Source: an uncultured Luteimonas sp.
Lineage (GTDB): Bacteria; Pseudomonadota; Gammaproteobacteria; Xanthomonadales; Xanthomonadaceae
Length of the DNA: 55,181 nucleotides
Assembly (NCBI GenBank): GCA_938008415.1
Contig: CALLKI010000015.1
Span: 1 to 55,181 of the forward strand
Direction: 5' to 3'
Below are positions 8,883 to 16,818 of the stretch, one piece after another. The notes under the pieces were generated by a model, which saw only the letters and a program-made list of their open reading frames with translations, did no database searches and was not told the origin of the DNA. The first letter of the stretch is position 1. Every line of letters begins with the position of its first letter. A program made the position numbers and the translations under genes.

Positions 8883-10496
8883 TCAGCCCAGCGCGCGCTC
8901 CAGCAGCAGCGCCCCGTCCACGTCCGCCGGCAGCGTGCCGAACACCCGCCCGCCATGGCGCAGCCGGCCCGTGCAGAACGCGCGGGCGACGGGGCTTGCG
9001 GCGCGCAGCAGCACCGAGGCCTGCAGCAGCAGGGCCAGGCGCTCAACCACGAGCCGCGCCTGCCCCTCGGCCGGCGCCGGGTCGAACAGCGGGCGCAGCG
9101 ACGCGAGCGCCGCGTCGTAGTCGCCGTCGAGGCCGGACGCGGCCTCCAGTTCGCGCAGCAGCGCCTGCGCCGCACGCGGTTCGCGCGACCAGGCGCGCAG
9201 CACGTCGAGGCACTGGATGTTGCCGCTGCCTTCCCAGATCGAGTTCAGCGGCGCCTGCCGGTACAGCCGTGGCAGCAGCGATTCCTCGACGTACCCGCCG
9301 CCGCCAAGGCATTCCTGCGCCTCGTTGACCATCGCGGGCGCGCGCTTGCAGATCCAGAACTTGCCGACCGCGGTGGCGATGCGCGCGAACGCGGCCTCGT
9401 CCGCGTCACCCGGCGCGGCGTCCACCGCGCGCGCCACGCGCATCGACAGCGCCAGCGCGGCCTCCGCTTCGATGGCGAGGTCGGCCAGCACGTTGCGCAT
9501 CAGCGGCTGGTCCACGAGCAGCCGGCCGAAGGCGCGGCGGTGGCGGCAGTGGTGCAGCGCCTGCGCCAGCGCCATGCGCATCAGCCCGGCCGATCCCAGC
9601 ATGCAGTCGAGCCGGGTCAGCATCACCATCTCGATGATGACCCGGATGCCGCGCCCCTCCTCGCCGACCAGCCAGGCGCGCGCGGCGTCGAACTCCACCT
9701 CGGACGAGGCGTTGCTCCAGTCGCCGAGCTTGTCCTTCAGCCGCATCAGCCGGAAGCCGTTCAGGCTGCCGTCGGGCAGCCGCCGCGGCAGCAGGAAGCA
9801 GCCCAGGCCGCCCGGCGCCTGCGCCAGCACCAGGAAGGCGTCGCTCATCGGCGCGGAGAAGAACCACTTGTGCCCGCGCAGCAGGTACGAACCGTCGGCC
9901 TGCGGCGTGGCGGTGGTGGTGTTGGCGCGCACGTCGCTGCCACCCTGTTTCTCGGTCATGCCCATGCCGAGCGTCACCCCGGGCTTGGCGGCCACGGGCA
10001 CGTCGCGCGGGTCGTACTCGCGCGAGGCGGCCTTGGCGGCCCATTCGCGCAGCGCGGGCTCGCGCGCCAGCACCGGGTACGCGGCATGGGTCATGGTCAG
10101 CGGGCAACTGGTGCCCGGCTCGGCCTGGTAGTGCAGGTAGGACAGTGCCGCACGCGCGACGTGCGCGCCGGGCCCGCGCGCGGTCCACGACAGTCCCGCC
10201 ACGCCGTGCGCGATCGCCGCCTGCATGATCCGGTGGTAATTCGGGTGGAACTCGACCCGGTCCACGCGGTGGCCGAAACGGTCGTGGCTGCGCAGCCGCG
10301 GGCGGTCGCGGTGCGCGTCCCAGGACAGCCCGAGCAGCTCGCTTCCCGCCAGTGCGCCGTAGGCGGCCACCTGCGGCGCGAATGCTTCCCCGCCCTCGCG
10401 CGCGAGCGCTTCGCGCAGCGCCACGTCATCGCGCCACAGGTCGCGCGGCGCGAACTCCGGCGGCTGGTTCTCGACGACATGGGTCGGCCCGTCCAT
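8883..10496 (-). CDS. AidB-like acyl-CoA dehydrogenase
   Basis: A 537-residue flavoprotein of the acyl-CoA dehydrogenase superfamily, closest in length and motifs to AidB (isovaleryl-CoA dehydrogenase-like). Visible blocks are an N-terminal helical domain (TCG-like LSYLHYQAEPGTSCPLTM), the FAD-contacting GMGMTEKQGGSDVRANTT segment, the LMRLKDKLGDWSNASSEVEF loop and the C-terminal ECLGGGGYVEES and IWEGSGNIQCLDV motifs. E. coli AidB binds DNA and is induced by alkylating agents; here no ada or alkA neighbour supports that role, so the physiological substrate is uncertain. The start at 10496 matches the AidB N-terminus (MDGPTHVVENQPPEF); an upstream ATG would add 25 unlikely residues. Confidence 0.88.
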   Translation of the reverse strand: MDGPTHVVENQPPEFAPRDLWRDDVALREALAREGGEAFAPQVAAYGALAGSELLGLSWDAHRDRPRLRSHDRFGHRVDRVEFHPNYHRIMQAAIAHGVAGLSWTARGPGAHVARAALSYLHYQAEPGTSCPLTMTHAAYPVLAREPALREWAAKAASREYDPRDVPVAAKPGVTLGMGMTEKQGGSDVRANTTTATPQADGSYLLRGHKWFFSAPMSDAFLVLAQAPGGLGCFLLPRRLPDGSLNGFRLMRLKDKLGDWSNASSEVEFDAARAWLVGEEGRGIRVIIEMVMLTRLDCMLGSAGLMRMALAQALHHCRHRRAFGRLLVDQPLMRNVLADLAIEAEAALALSMRVARAVDAAPGDADEAAFARIATAVGKFWICKRAPAMVNEAQECLGGGGYVEESLLPRLYRQAPLNSIWEGSGNIQCLDVLRAWSREPRAAQALLRELEAASGLDGDYDAALASLRPLFDPAPAEGQARLVVERLALLLQASVLLRAASPVARAFCTGRLRHGGRVFGTLPADVDGALLLERALG

Positions 10497-10624
10497 TGCC
10501 CTGCCTCCCTGTTGCGCATGCCGACCGCGACGGGTACATGCGGTGCGGCCCGGGTCCCGCAGCATATGCATTCCCGGCCGCGGCGGCGAGTGGCCCGCAG
10601 GCGACGCGTTTCCCGCAGGGCATG

Positions 10625-10650
10625 AAAAAACCCCGCCTGCGACGGCGGGG
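10625..10650 (-). terminator. Rho-independent terminator of the cold-shock gene
   Basis: Read on the minus strand, a perfect 7-bp stem (CCCCGCC with GGCGGGG) encloses a 6-base loop and is followed by six T residues. It lies 26 bases beyond the cold-shock stop codon. This is one of the few classical terminators in the window. Confidence 0.88.
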
Positions 10651-10676
10651 TCCGGAACATCGTGCCGGATCGGTGG

Positions 10677-10883
10677 TCAGGCAACCGGCGTCACACCCGA
10701 GGCCTGCGCGCCCTTCGGCCCCTGCGTGACCTCGTACCTGACGCGCTGGCCTTCCTGCAGGGTACGGAAGCCCTTCATGTCGATCGCGGTGTAATGGACG
10801 AACACGTCCGCGCCTCCGTCCTCGGGCGTGATGAACCCGAACCCCTTGGCGTCGTTGAACCACTTCACTGTGCCGTATTGCAT
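10677..10883 (-). CDS. Cold-shock domain protein, CspA family
   Basis: A 68-residue single cold-shock domain. Both RNA-binding motifs are present: RNP1-like KGFGFI and RNP2-like VFVHY. Length and the opening MQYGTVKWFNDAKGFG are typical of CspA-type RNA chaperones that melt RNA secondary structure. The start at 10883 is chosen over an upstream ATG that adds 11 unrelated residues. It has its own terminator and a possible promoter (TTGCCT, 17 bp, CATGCT) overlapping the end of the upstream phosphorylase gene, so it can probably be transcribed alone. Whether it is cold-inducible cannot be told. Confidence 0.95.
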   Translation of the reverse strand: MQYGTVKWFNDAKGFGFITPEDGGADVFVHYTAIDMKGFRTLQEGQRVRYEVTQGPKGAQASGVTPVA

Positions 10884-10946
10884 GGCTGGTCGGACCTCGT
10901 GATGGATGCAGGGCATGCGCGGGCGTGGATCGCTCCCGCGCCCCCG

Positions 10947-10975
10947 AGCATGCCGGGGCCCGGGCGGCCAGGCAA
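10947..10975 (-). promoter_or_regulatory. Possible sigma-70 promoter of the cold-shock gene
   Basis: On the minus strand, TTGCCT (10975-10970) and CATGCT (10952-10947) are separated by 17 bp, about 60 bases before the csp start codon. The match is moderate, and GC-rich DNA makes chance matches possible. Confidence 0.3.
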
Positions 10976-11740
10976 TTACCCCGCCTGCAATCCGCGGACC
11001 AGTTCCCGGATCAGCGCGGGGATGCCCGCCGAGGCCGCGGCGACGTTGGCCAGCACTTCCTCGAGGGTGATGGTTTCGTCGGGGTCCGGACCGGCGCCCG
11101 CAGCCCAGTTCGCGACGATGGCGAGGCAGGCGTATTCCAGGCCCATCTCCCGCGCCAGCCCCGCCTCCGGCATGCCGGTCATGCCGACCAGGTCGCAGCC
11201 GTCGCGGCGCATGCGCGCGATCTCGGCCTTCGTCTCCAGCCGCGGCCCCTGGGTGGCGCCGTAGCAGCCGCCATCCACGACCTCAACGGCTGCGGCGCGG
11301 GCCGCGGCCAGGATCCGCGCACGCAGCACGGGCGTGTAGGGGTCGCCGAAATCGACGTGCAGCACCTCGGTGCCGGGCTCGTCGCAGATCGTGGATACCC
11401 GGCCCCAGGTGTAGTCGATGAGCTGGTCCGGGCAGGCCAGCACGCGCGGCCCGAAGCGTTCCGTGATCCCGCCCACGGTGTTGAGCGCGAGCACGCGCGT
11501 CGCGCCCAGGTCCTTCAGCGCCGCGAGGTTGGCGCGGTAGTTGACCCGGTGCGGCGGGATCGAGTGCCCCTCGCCGTGCCGCGCGAGGAAGGCCACGCGC
11601 GCGCCGGCCAGGCTGCCGATCCGCACCGGCCCCGAGGGCGCACCGTAGCGGGTCTGCGGCTGGTGCGCCTCGACGTCCTCCAGCCCGGCCAGCGCGTACA
11701 GCCCGGTGCCGCCGATGACGGCCAGCGCGATCTCCGCCAT
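10976..11740 (-). CDS. S-methyl-5'-thioinosine phosphorylase (MTAP/PNP family)
   Basis: A 254-residue purine nucleoside phosphorylase-family enzyme of the methylthioadenosine phosphorylase branch. Visible features are IGGTGLY at the N-terminus, the phosphate-site RHGEGHSIPPHRVNYRAN, the LALNTVGGI strand and MTGMPEAGLAREMGL, with Met-Thr-Gly-Met near the substrate site. In Pseudomonas and Xanthomonas relatives this type prefers methylthioinosine and releases hypoxanthine plus methylthioribose-1-phosphate in methionine salvage; the specificity here is inferred from family resemblance. It starts 4 bp after the hpt stop, which fits because Hpt recycles hypoxanthine. Ordinary MTA phosphorylase is the alternative. 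Confidence 0.85.
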   Translation of the reverse strand: MAEIALAVIGGTGLYALAGLEDVEAHQPQTRYGAPSGPVRIGSLAGARVAFLARHGEGHSIPPHRVNYRANLAALKDLGATRVLALNTVGGITERFGPRVLACPDQLIDYTWGRVSTICDEPGTEVLHVDFGDPYTPVLRARILAAARAAAVEVVDGGCYGATQGPRLETKAEIARMRRDGCDLVGMTGMPEAGLAREMGLEYACLAIVANWAAGAGPDPDETITLEEVLANVAAASAGIPALIRELVRGLQAG

Positions 11741-11744
11741 GCCT

Positions 11745-12305
11745 TCAGTCCTTCAGCGCGTAGATGCCCGGCAGGTTGCGCCCCTGCTCGTGGTAGTCCA
11801 TGCCGTAGCCGAACACGTAGCGGTCCGGCACGGTGACCCCGACGTAGTCGGCGTGGATGTCCTCCACGCAGCGGTCGTGGTCCTTCACCGCAAGCACCGC
11901 CACGCGCACGTCGATCGCGCCCTGGTCCTCGCACCAGTACTTCACGGCCCGCAGCGTGTGCCCCTCGTCGAGGATGTCGTCGGCCAGCAGCACGCGGCGG
12001 CCGCGCATCTGCGCCGCCGGGCGGTGCAGCCAGGCCAGGCGCGAGCCGGTGGTGGCACCACGGTAGCGGGTGGCGTGCAGGTAGTCGAACTCGAGGTCCA
12101 GGCCGCGCTCGCCCAGCGCCAGCGCCAGCCGCGCCGCGAACAGCAGGCCGCCGTGCATCACCGAGACGAACAGCGGTGGCGTTCCGTCCCCGGCGTAGTC
12201 GGCGGCGATCGCGTCGGCCATGCAGTCGATGGCCGCCTCGAGGGCCTCGCGGTCGTGGAGCAGTTCGGCGTTTTCGAGCGCCTCGTCCAGGCTTGGCGGG
12301 TTCAT
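11745..12305 (-). CDS. hpt: Hypoxanthine-guanine phosphoribosyltransferase
   Basis: A 186-residue type-I phosphoribosyltransferase. The PRPP-binding loop is seen as VLLADDILDEGHTLRAV, and an upstream FVSVMHGGLLFAARLA segment matches the family's pyrophosphate loop region. It converts hypoxanthine or guanine plus PRPP to IMP or GMP. The start at 12305 overlaps the nagZ stop by 4 bp (ATGA), and the next gene encodes the hypoxanthine-releasing phosphorylase, so the two enzymes form a salvage pair. The much longer open frame upstream is only out-of-frame nagZ sequence. Confidence 0.93.
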   Translation of the reverse strand: MNPPSLDEALENAELLHDREALEAAIDCMADAIAADYAGDGTPPLFVSVMHGGLLFAARLALALGERGLDLEFDYLHATRYRGATTGSRLAWLHRPAAQMRGRRVLLADDILDEGHTLRAVKYWCEDQGAIDVRVAVLAVKDHDRCVEDIHADYVGVTVPDRYVFGYGMDYHEQGRNLPGIYALKD

Positions 12306-13309
12306 GCCATCGTCCCCAGCGTGCTGGCGAGGCGGGCCTGCGCCTCGCGGTAACGGCCGTCGGCCAGCAGGCCGTCCCAGCCCCGTGCGCCGCGGCCGAT
12401 CAGGCTGATCAGCGCGGCGGTGTTGAGCCGGCGCCCGCGGACGGCCGCCAGCGATTCCTCCACCAGCTCCGGGTGGCAGACCAGCACCACGTCGCAGCCG
12501 GCGTCGAGGTGCGCATCGACGCGCGCCTTCACGCCGCCGGCGGAGAAGGCCGCGGCCATGCCGATGTCGTCGGAGAACACCACGCCGCGGAAGCCGAGCT
12601 CGCCGCGCAGGATGTCGTTGATCCAGTACGGCGAATAGCCTGCCGGCTCCGGCGCGACCCGCGGGTAGACCACGTGGGCGAGCATGACCGCGTCGGCGCC
12701 CGCCTCGATCCCGGCCACGAACGGCACCAGGTCGTGCGCGCGGATCGCCTCCAGCGGACGGTCGTCGACGGCGTTGTCGAAGTGGGTGTCCTCGCGCACC
12801 GTGCCGTGGCCCGGGAAATGCTTGAGCGTGGCCGGCATGCCCGCGGCGTGCATGCCGCGGACGTATGCGCGGGTCAGCTCGGCGACCACGTGCGGGTCGT
12901 CGGAAAACGAACGGTCGCCGATGGCGAGGTTGCCGTGGCCCACGTCCACCACCGGCGCGAAGCTCAGGTCCACGCCGGTCGCGCGGACCTCGCTGGCCAT
13001 CACCCAGGCGTGCTCCTCGGCGAGCGCGAGCGCGGCCTGCGGGTCCTTCGCGTACAGACGCCCGAAGCCCTCCAGCGCGGGCAGCGCGGTGTAGCCCTCG
13101 TCGAAGCGCTGCACGCGCCCGCCCTCCTGGTCCACGCAGATCAGCAGCGGCCGCGCCACCGCCTCGCGGATCGAGGCGCACAGCTCGGTGACCTGCGCGC
13201 GCGAGGCGAAGTTGCGCTTGAACAGGATCACGCCCGCGCAGGCGTCGTCCTGCAGCCAGTCGCGTTCCTGCGCGGTGAGTTCCTTGCCGGCGATGCCGAT
13301 GACGAGCAT
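12302..13309 (-). CDS. nagZ: Beta-N-acetylhexosaminidase NagZ (GH3)
   Basis: A 335-residue glycoside hydrolase family 3 enzyme. It has LVIGIAGKELTAQER at the N-terminus, the CVDQEGGRVQRF strand, the KHFPGHG motif carrying the mobile catalytic histidine loop, and the nucleophile region FSDDIGMAAA. NagZ removes N-acetylglucosamine from anhydromuropeptides in the cytoplasm during cell-wall recycling, a step tied to beta-lactamase induction in relatives with AmpR. No signal peptide is present, as expected. It begins 12 bp after the CYTH gene and is coupled to hpt by a 4-bp overlap. Confidence 0.96.
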   Translation of the reverse strand: MLVIGIAGKELTAQERDWLQDDACAGVILFKRNFASRAQVTELCASIREAVARPLLICVDQEGGRVQRFDEGYTALPALEGFGRLYAKDPQAALALAEEHAWVMASEVRATGVDLSFAPVVDVGHGNLAIGDRSFSDDPHVVAELTRAYVRGMHAAGMPATLKHFPGHGTVREDTHFDNAVDDRPLEAIRAHDLVPFVAGIEAGADAVMLAHVVYPRVAPEPAGYSPYWINDILRGELGFRGVVFSDDIGMAAAFSAGGVKARVDAHLDAGCDVVLVCHPELVEESLAAVRGRRLNTAALISLIGRGARGWDGLLADGRYREAQARLASTLGTMA

Positions 13310-13321
13310 GTGCGCTCCCTG

Positions 13322-13840
13322 TCAGGTGATGTCGGTGGCTGCGCGCTCCGCGTCGGTCCACTGCGACCAGGGACGCGATGCCAGGGCGAGATTGTAATAG
13401 CGGGGGACATCGGTCACCTCGCGCCCGGCCCAGGCCGGCATTTCGAAGCGTTCGGCCGGGTCGGACAGTTCGATCTCGGCCACCACCAGCCCGGCGTTGT
13501 CGCCCAGGAACTCGTCCACCTCCCACAGGTGGCCAGCGTGGCGGACGAGGTGGCGGCGCTTCTCGACCACGCCACCCACGCACAGGCCCAGCAGCGCGCG
13601 GGCATCCTCCACCGGGATGCCGTAGTCGAACTCCTGGCGGACCCGGCCGAGCTCGCGTGACTTGATGTTCAGGTACGCGGCGTCACCCTCGATCCGCACC
13701 CGCACCGAGGCCTTCTGCCTGCCGTCCACCACGTCGCCGGCGCCGTTGAGGTAGCCCTGCGCCATCGGCACCACGGCATGCGCGGCTTCGCGCCAGCCGT
13801 CGCCCGCGACCAGGAACTTGCGCTCGATTTCCAGGGCCAT
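13322..13840 (-). CDS. CYTH-domain inorganic triphosphatase-like protein
   Basis: A 172-residue CYTH (triphosphate tunnel) protein opening with MALEIERKFLV, the hallmark ExExK motif. Further basic and acidic strand positions follow (SVRVRIEGD, LNIKSRELGRVRQEF, VEKRRHLV, WEVDEFLG, VAEIELSD), consistent with an eight-stranded tunnel. Bacterial stand-alone members hydrolyse inorganic triphosphate or related triphosphates with a divalent metal; the real substrate is unknown. The start at 13840 is set by the ExExK motif, with a GGAG-type ribosome site just upstream. The leader contains the nested inverted repeats described at 13856-13899. Confidence 0.9.
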   Translation of the reverse strand: MALEIERKFLVAGDGWREAAHAVVPMAQGYLNGAGDVVDGRQKASVRVRIEGDAAYLNIKSRELGRVRQEFDYGIPVEDARALLGLCVGGVVEKRRHLVRHAGHLWEVDEFLGDNAGLVVAEIELSDPAERFEMPAWAGREVTDVPRYYNLALASRPWSQWTDAERAATDIT

Positions 13841-13855
13841 CCCGCTCCGCCTTCC

Positions 13856-13899
13856 GCGAAAAGGTGCCCAGTATCCCGGTTTTCGCCGCGCGGGGCACC
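13856..13899 (-). other. Nested inverted repeats between rlmD and the CYTH gene
   Basis: Two perfect 7-bp stems interleave. GCGAAAA (13856-13862) can pair with TTTTCGC (13880-13886), and GGTGCCC (13863-13869) with GGGCACC (13893-13899). On the minus-strand RNA the second stem is followed directly by a U-rich run, which itself can pair back into the loop. This could be an rlmD terminator with an alternative fold, a pseudoknot, or chance. Confidence 0.35.
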
Positions 13900-13917
13900 T
13901 GTGCGGCCGCGCGGCGC

Positions 13918-15273
13918 TCAGCGGCCGCGCCCGGGCTCGAACAGGGCGATGGACTCGACGTGCGCGGTCTGCGGGAACATGTCCATCACGCCGGCGCTGA
14001 CGAGCCGCCAGCCGCGCTCGTTGACCAGGTAGCCCGCGTCGCGCGCCAGCGAACCGGGATGGCAGCTGACGTAGACGATGCGTCTGAACTTCTCCAGCGG
14101 CAGCTGGCGCAGCACCTCGATCGCGCCGGAGCGCGGCGGGTCGAGCAGCAGCTTGTCGAAGCCCTGCCGCATCCACGGCGCGCCGCGCTGGTCCCGGGTC
14201 AGGTCCGCCGCGTGGAAATGCGCGTTCGCCAACCCGTTGCGCGCCGCGTTCTCCCGCGCGCGCGCCACCAGCCCGGCATCGCCTTCCACGCCCACCGCCT
14301 CGGCGACCCGCCGCGCCAGCGGCAGGGTGAAGTTGCCCAGGCCGCAGAACAGGTCGAGCACGCGGTCGCCCGGTTGCGCGTCGAGCAGCTCCAGCGCCCG
14401 CGCGATCATCAGCTCGTTGAGCGAAGCGTTGACCTGGATGAAGTCCAGCGGCCGGAAGCCGAGGATCACGTCCCATTGCGGCAGCCGGAACGCCAGCGAT
14501 GGCGCCTGCGGCCACAGCGGGTGCACCGACTCGGCGCCGCCGGGCTGCAGAAACACCGCGAGGCGGTGCCGTTCGCCGAACGCGCGCAGCGCGGCGAGGT
14601 CGGCTTCCGGCAGCGGCTGCAGGTGGCGGAACACCAGAGCCACGCCGTCGAACTCCGGTTCCGGGTCACCGACGATGAACTCGACCTGCGGGATTTCGCG
14701 GCGCGCCTGCAGGCCGTCCACCAGCTCCGACAGCGGCCGCACCAGCGCGCCCACCTTCGGGACCACGGTGTGGCATTCGGACAGGTCGGCGACGAAGCGC
14801 GGGTCACGCTCGCGGAAGCCGACCAGGGTCCTGTCCTTCTTCTCGACCCGGCGCACCGAGAAGCGGCCCTTGCGGCGGTAGCCCCAGGCATCGCCGGTCA
14901 GGGGCGGCAGCACCTGCGCCGGCGAAACGTGGCCGATGCGCTCGAAGTTCTCCAGCAGCACCCGCTGCTTGGCCAGGATCTGCTTCGAGGCCTCCAGGTG
15001 CTGCAGGGCGCAGCCGCCGCAGGTGCCGAAGTGCACGCAGCGCGGCCGCACGCGGTCCGGCGAGGCCTGCAGCACCTCCACCGCCTCGGCCTCGTCGAAG
15101 TGGCGCGAGCGCCCGGTCTGCCGGGCCTGTACCCGCTCCCCGGGGAGCGCGCCGGAGACGAACACGGTCTTGCCGGCGTTGGGATGCCCCTCCGGCCGGC
15201 GCGCCACGCCGCGGCCGTCATGGCTGAGGTCGAGGATGTCGACGGTGAACGGGGTCTGGTCGATGCGGGCCAC
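13918..15273 (-). CDS. rlmD: 23S rRNA (uracil-1939-C5)-methyltransferase RlmD
   Basis: A 451-residue SAM-dependent methyltransferase of the TrmA/RlmD family. The N-terminal TRAM-like RNA-binding domain (LDLSHDGRGVARRPEG, VFVSGALPGERV) is followed by the iron-sulfur cluster motif CVHFGTCGGC with a later Cys in SECHTV. The catalytic domain includes LDLFCGLGNFTLPLAR (SAM binding), DPPRSGA and the nucleophile loop YVSCHPGSLARDAGYLV. It methylates U1939 of 23S rRNA. It is divergently transcribed from the receiver-HPt gene, with 99 bp between the starts, and heads the minus-strand group that runs down to csp, although a possible terminator separates it from the CYTH gene. Confidence 0.95.
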   Translation of the reverse strand: MARIDQTPFTVDILDLSHDGRGVARRPEGHPNAGKTVFVSGALPGERVQARQTGRSRHFDEAEAVEVLQASPDRVRPRCVHFGTCGGCALQHLEASKQILAKQRVLLENFERIGHVSPAQVLPPLTGDAWGYRRKGRFSVRRVEKKDRTLVGFRERDPRFVADLSECHTVVPKVGALVRPLSELVDGLQARREIPQVEFIVGDPEPEFDGVALVFRHLQPLPEADLAALRAFGERHRLAVFLQPGGAESVHPLWPQAPSLAFRLPQWDVILGFRPLDFIQVNASLNELMIARALELLDAQPGDRVLDLFCGLGNFTLPLARRVAEAVGVEGDAGLVARARENAARNGLANAHFHAADLTRDQRGAPWMRQGFDKLLLDPPRSGAIEVLRQLPLEKFRRIVYVSCHPGSLARDAGYLVNERGWRLVSAGVMDMFPQTAHVESIALFEPGRGR

Positions 15274-15372
15274 AGGGCGGGAACGTCAGGGGGAAAGCGC
15301 ACATTGTCGCAGACACGGGCGGCCGCGCCGGGGCTAAGATGCCCCTGCCCGAAACGGACGCCGGAGCCACCG

Positions 15373-16083
15373 ATGACGCCGCGCCTGCTGCTGGTCGAGG
15401 ACGACCCCGTCAGCCGTGCCTTCCTGGCCACCACCGCCGAGGCCCTGCCGGCCGTGGTGGACGTGGCCGGCAGCTGCGCCGACGCCCTGGCGCTGGCGGC
15501 CGGACACGACTACGCGCTGTGGGCGATCGACGCCCGGCTTCCCGACGGCAGCGGCGCCGGGCTGCTGGCCCGGCTGCGCGCACGCGGCCTTGCCGCCCGG
15601 GCACTCGCCCACACCGCCGCGCACGGGCGCGACGAACTGGACGCTCTGTACCAGGCCGGGTTCGACGTGGTGGTCTGCAAGCCGCTGCCCGCGGCGGACT
15701 GGCAGCGGGCGCTGCGCGAGGCCCTCGCCGGGACCGGGGCGCCGGCTGCGCGCGCGGACGGCGTGCGCGATGCCGCGGACGAGGTTCCGGTCTGGGACGA
15801 CGCCGCGGCGCTCGCCGCGATGAACGGCAACCGCGCGCACGTGGACGCCATGCGCGGCCTGTTCCTGGCCGAACTGCCGGCCACCCGCGCCCAGGCCGAG
15901 GCGGCCTTGGCCGCGGAGGACCACGCGGCGCTGTCCGCGCTCCTGCACCGGCTGCGCGCCGGCTGCGGCTTCGTCGGCGCCGCGCGCCTGCAGGCCGCCG
16001 CCGCGCGCCTGCGCGAGGCACCGGATTCGCCAGGGGCGCGGCGCGCGTTCCTCGACGCGCTTCAGGACACCGCGTCGTCCTGA
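15373..16083 (+). CDS. Stand-alone response regulator with HPt domain
   Basis: A 236-residue protein with two phosphorelay modules. The receiver domain (1-120) has acidic pair D10-D11, phosphoacceptor D53 in IDARLPDGSG, a conserved Thr in LAHTAAH and Lys in CKPL. The C-terminal HPt domain (about 150-230) carries phospho-histidine H192 in HRLRAGCGFVGAARL. No DNA-binding, cyclase or kinase domain exists, so it probably shuttles phosphate between an unlinked hybrid histidine kinase and another regulator. No kinase gene is nearby. The longer frame upstream is antisense to rlmD and is not coding. The gene's 3' end overlaps convergent recO by 22 bp. Confidence 0.88.
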   Translation: MTPRLLLVEDDPVSRAFLATTAEALPAVVDVAGSCADALALAAGHDYALWAIDARLPDGSGAGLLARLRARGLAARALAHTAAHGRDELDALYQAGFDVVVCKPLPAADWQRALREALAGTGAPAARADGVRDAADEVPVWDDAAALAAMNGNRAHVDAMRGLFLAELPATRAQAEAALAAEDHAALSALLHRLRAGCGFVGAARLQAAAARLREAPDSPGARRAFLDALQDTASS

Positions 16084-16814
16084 CCGCCGCTGCGGCGCGG
16101 CGCCAGCCGCGACAGTTCGCCCAGCATGTCCCAGGACTTCAGGCCGCGCCCGCCGAGGTGGTGCGCCAGTACCGTGCGCATCGCCTGGCGCAGGCCCGGC
16201 ATGTCCTCCGGCACCGGCTCGGCGTCAGCCGCCAGTGCCAGCAGGCCGCGGCCGCTCGCGCCACGCGCATCGCCGCTGCGTTCGCTCAGCACCCGCCGCG
16301 GGCCATGCTCGGGGTCGAGCCGGTAGCGTGCCGCCGGGTCGATGGGGTTGCCATCACCGTCCACCGTCAGGTCGAAGCCGAAGCCGAGCGCCGACAGCAG
16401 GTCGCGCTCGAAGCGGCGCAGCGTCCACGCCAGTGGCGCCCCGGCGCCAAGCCGCGCGCGCACCTCGCCGTACAGCGCGTACAGCTCCGGATGCGGGTCC
16501 TGGCGCGGTACCAGGCGCACCAGCAGCTCGTTGACGTAGAACCCCGCGAGCGCGGCCTCGCCGGCAAGCTGCGGTGCCGCATCCAGCGCCTCCGCGGCGC
16601 TGAGGTGCGCCAGCTCGCCGCGCTGCACGGCATCGAGCCGGATGTGCTGCAGCGGCTGCAGCGTGGCGCGCAGGGCATGCTTCCCGGGGCCCTGCACGCC
16701 GCGCGCGACCAGGCCCAGGCGGCCATGGTTCTCGGTCAGCACCTCGACCAGCAGGCTGGTCTCGCGCCACGCCCGCGCGTGCAGCACGTAGGCGTGTTCG
16801 CCGGCGTAGCGCAT
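16062..16814 (-). CDS. recO: DNA repair protein RecO
   Basis: A 250-residue RecO. The N-terminal OB fold reads HAYVLHARAWRETSLLVEVLT and GLVARGVQGPGK, followed by a helical domain and the typical FERDLLSALGFGFDL stretch. RecO loads RecA onto SSB-coated single-stranded DNA with RecR (also encoded in this window at 46073-46669). No zinc-finger cysteines are present, as in many proteobacterial RecO proteins. It starts 4 bp after era, keeping the conserved rnc-era-recO order, and is the last gene of that operon. Confidence 0.95.
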   Translation of the reverse strand: MRYAGEHAYVLHARAWRETSLLVEVLTENHGRLGLVARGVQGPGKHALRATLQPLQHIRLDAVQRGELAHLSAAEALDAAPQLAGEAALAGFYVNELLVRLVPRQDPHPELYALYGEVRARLGAGAPLAWTLRRFERDLLSALGFGFDLTVDGDGNPIDPAARYRLDPEHGPRRVLSERSGDARGASGRGLLALAADAEPVPEDMPGLRQAMRTVLAHHLGGRGLKSWDMLGELSRLAPRRSGGQDDAVS

Positions 16815-16818
16815 CGCC

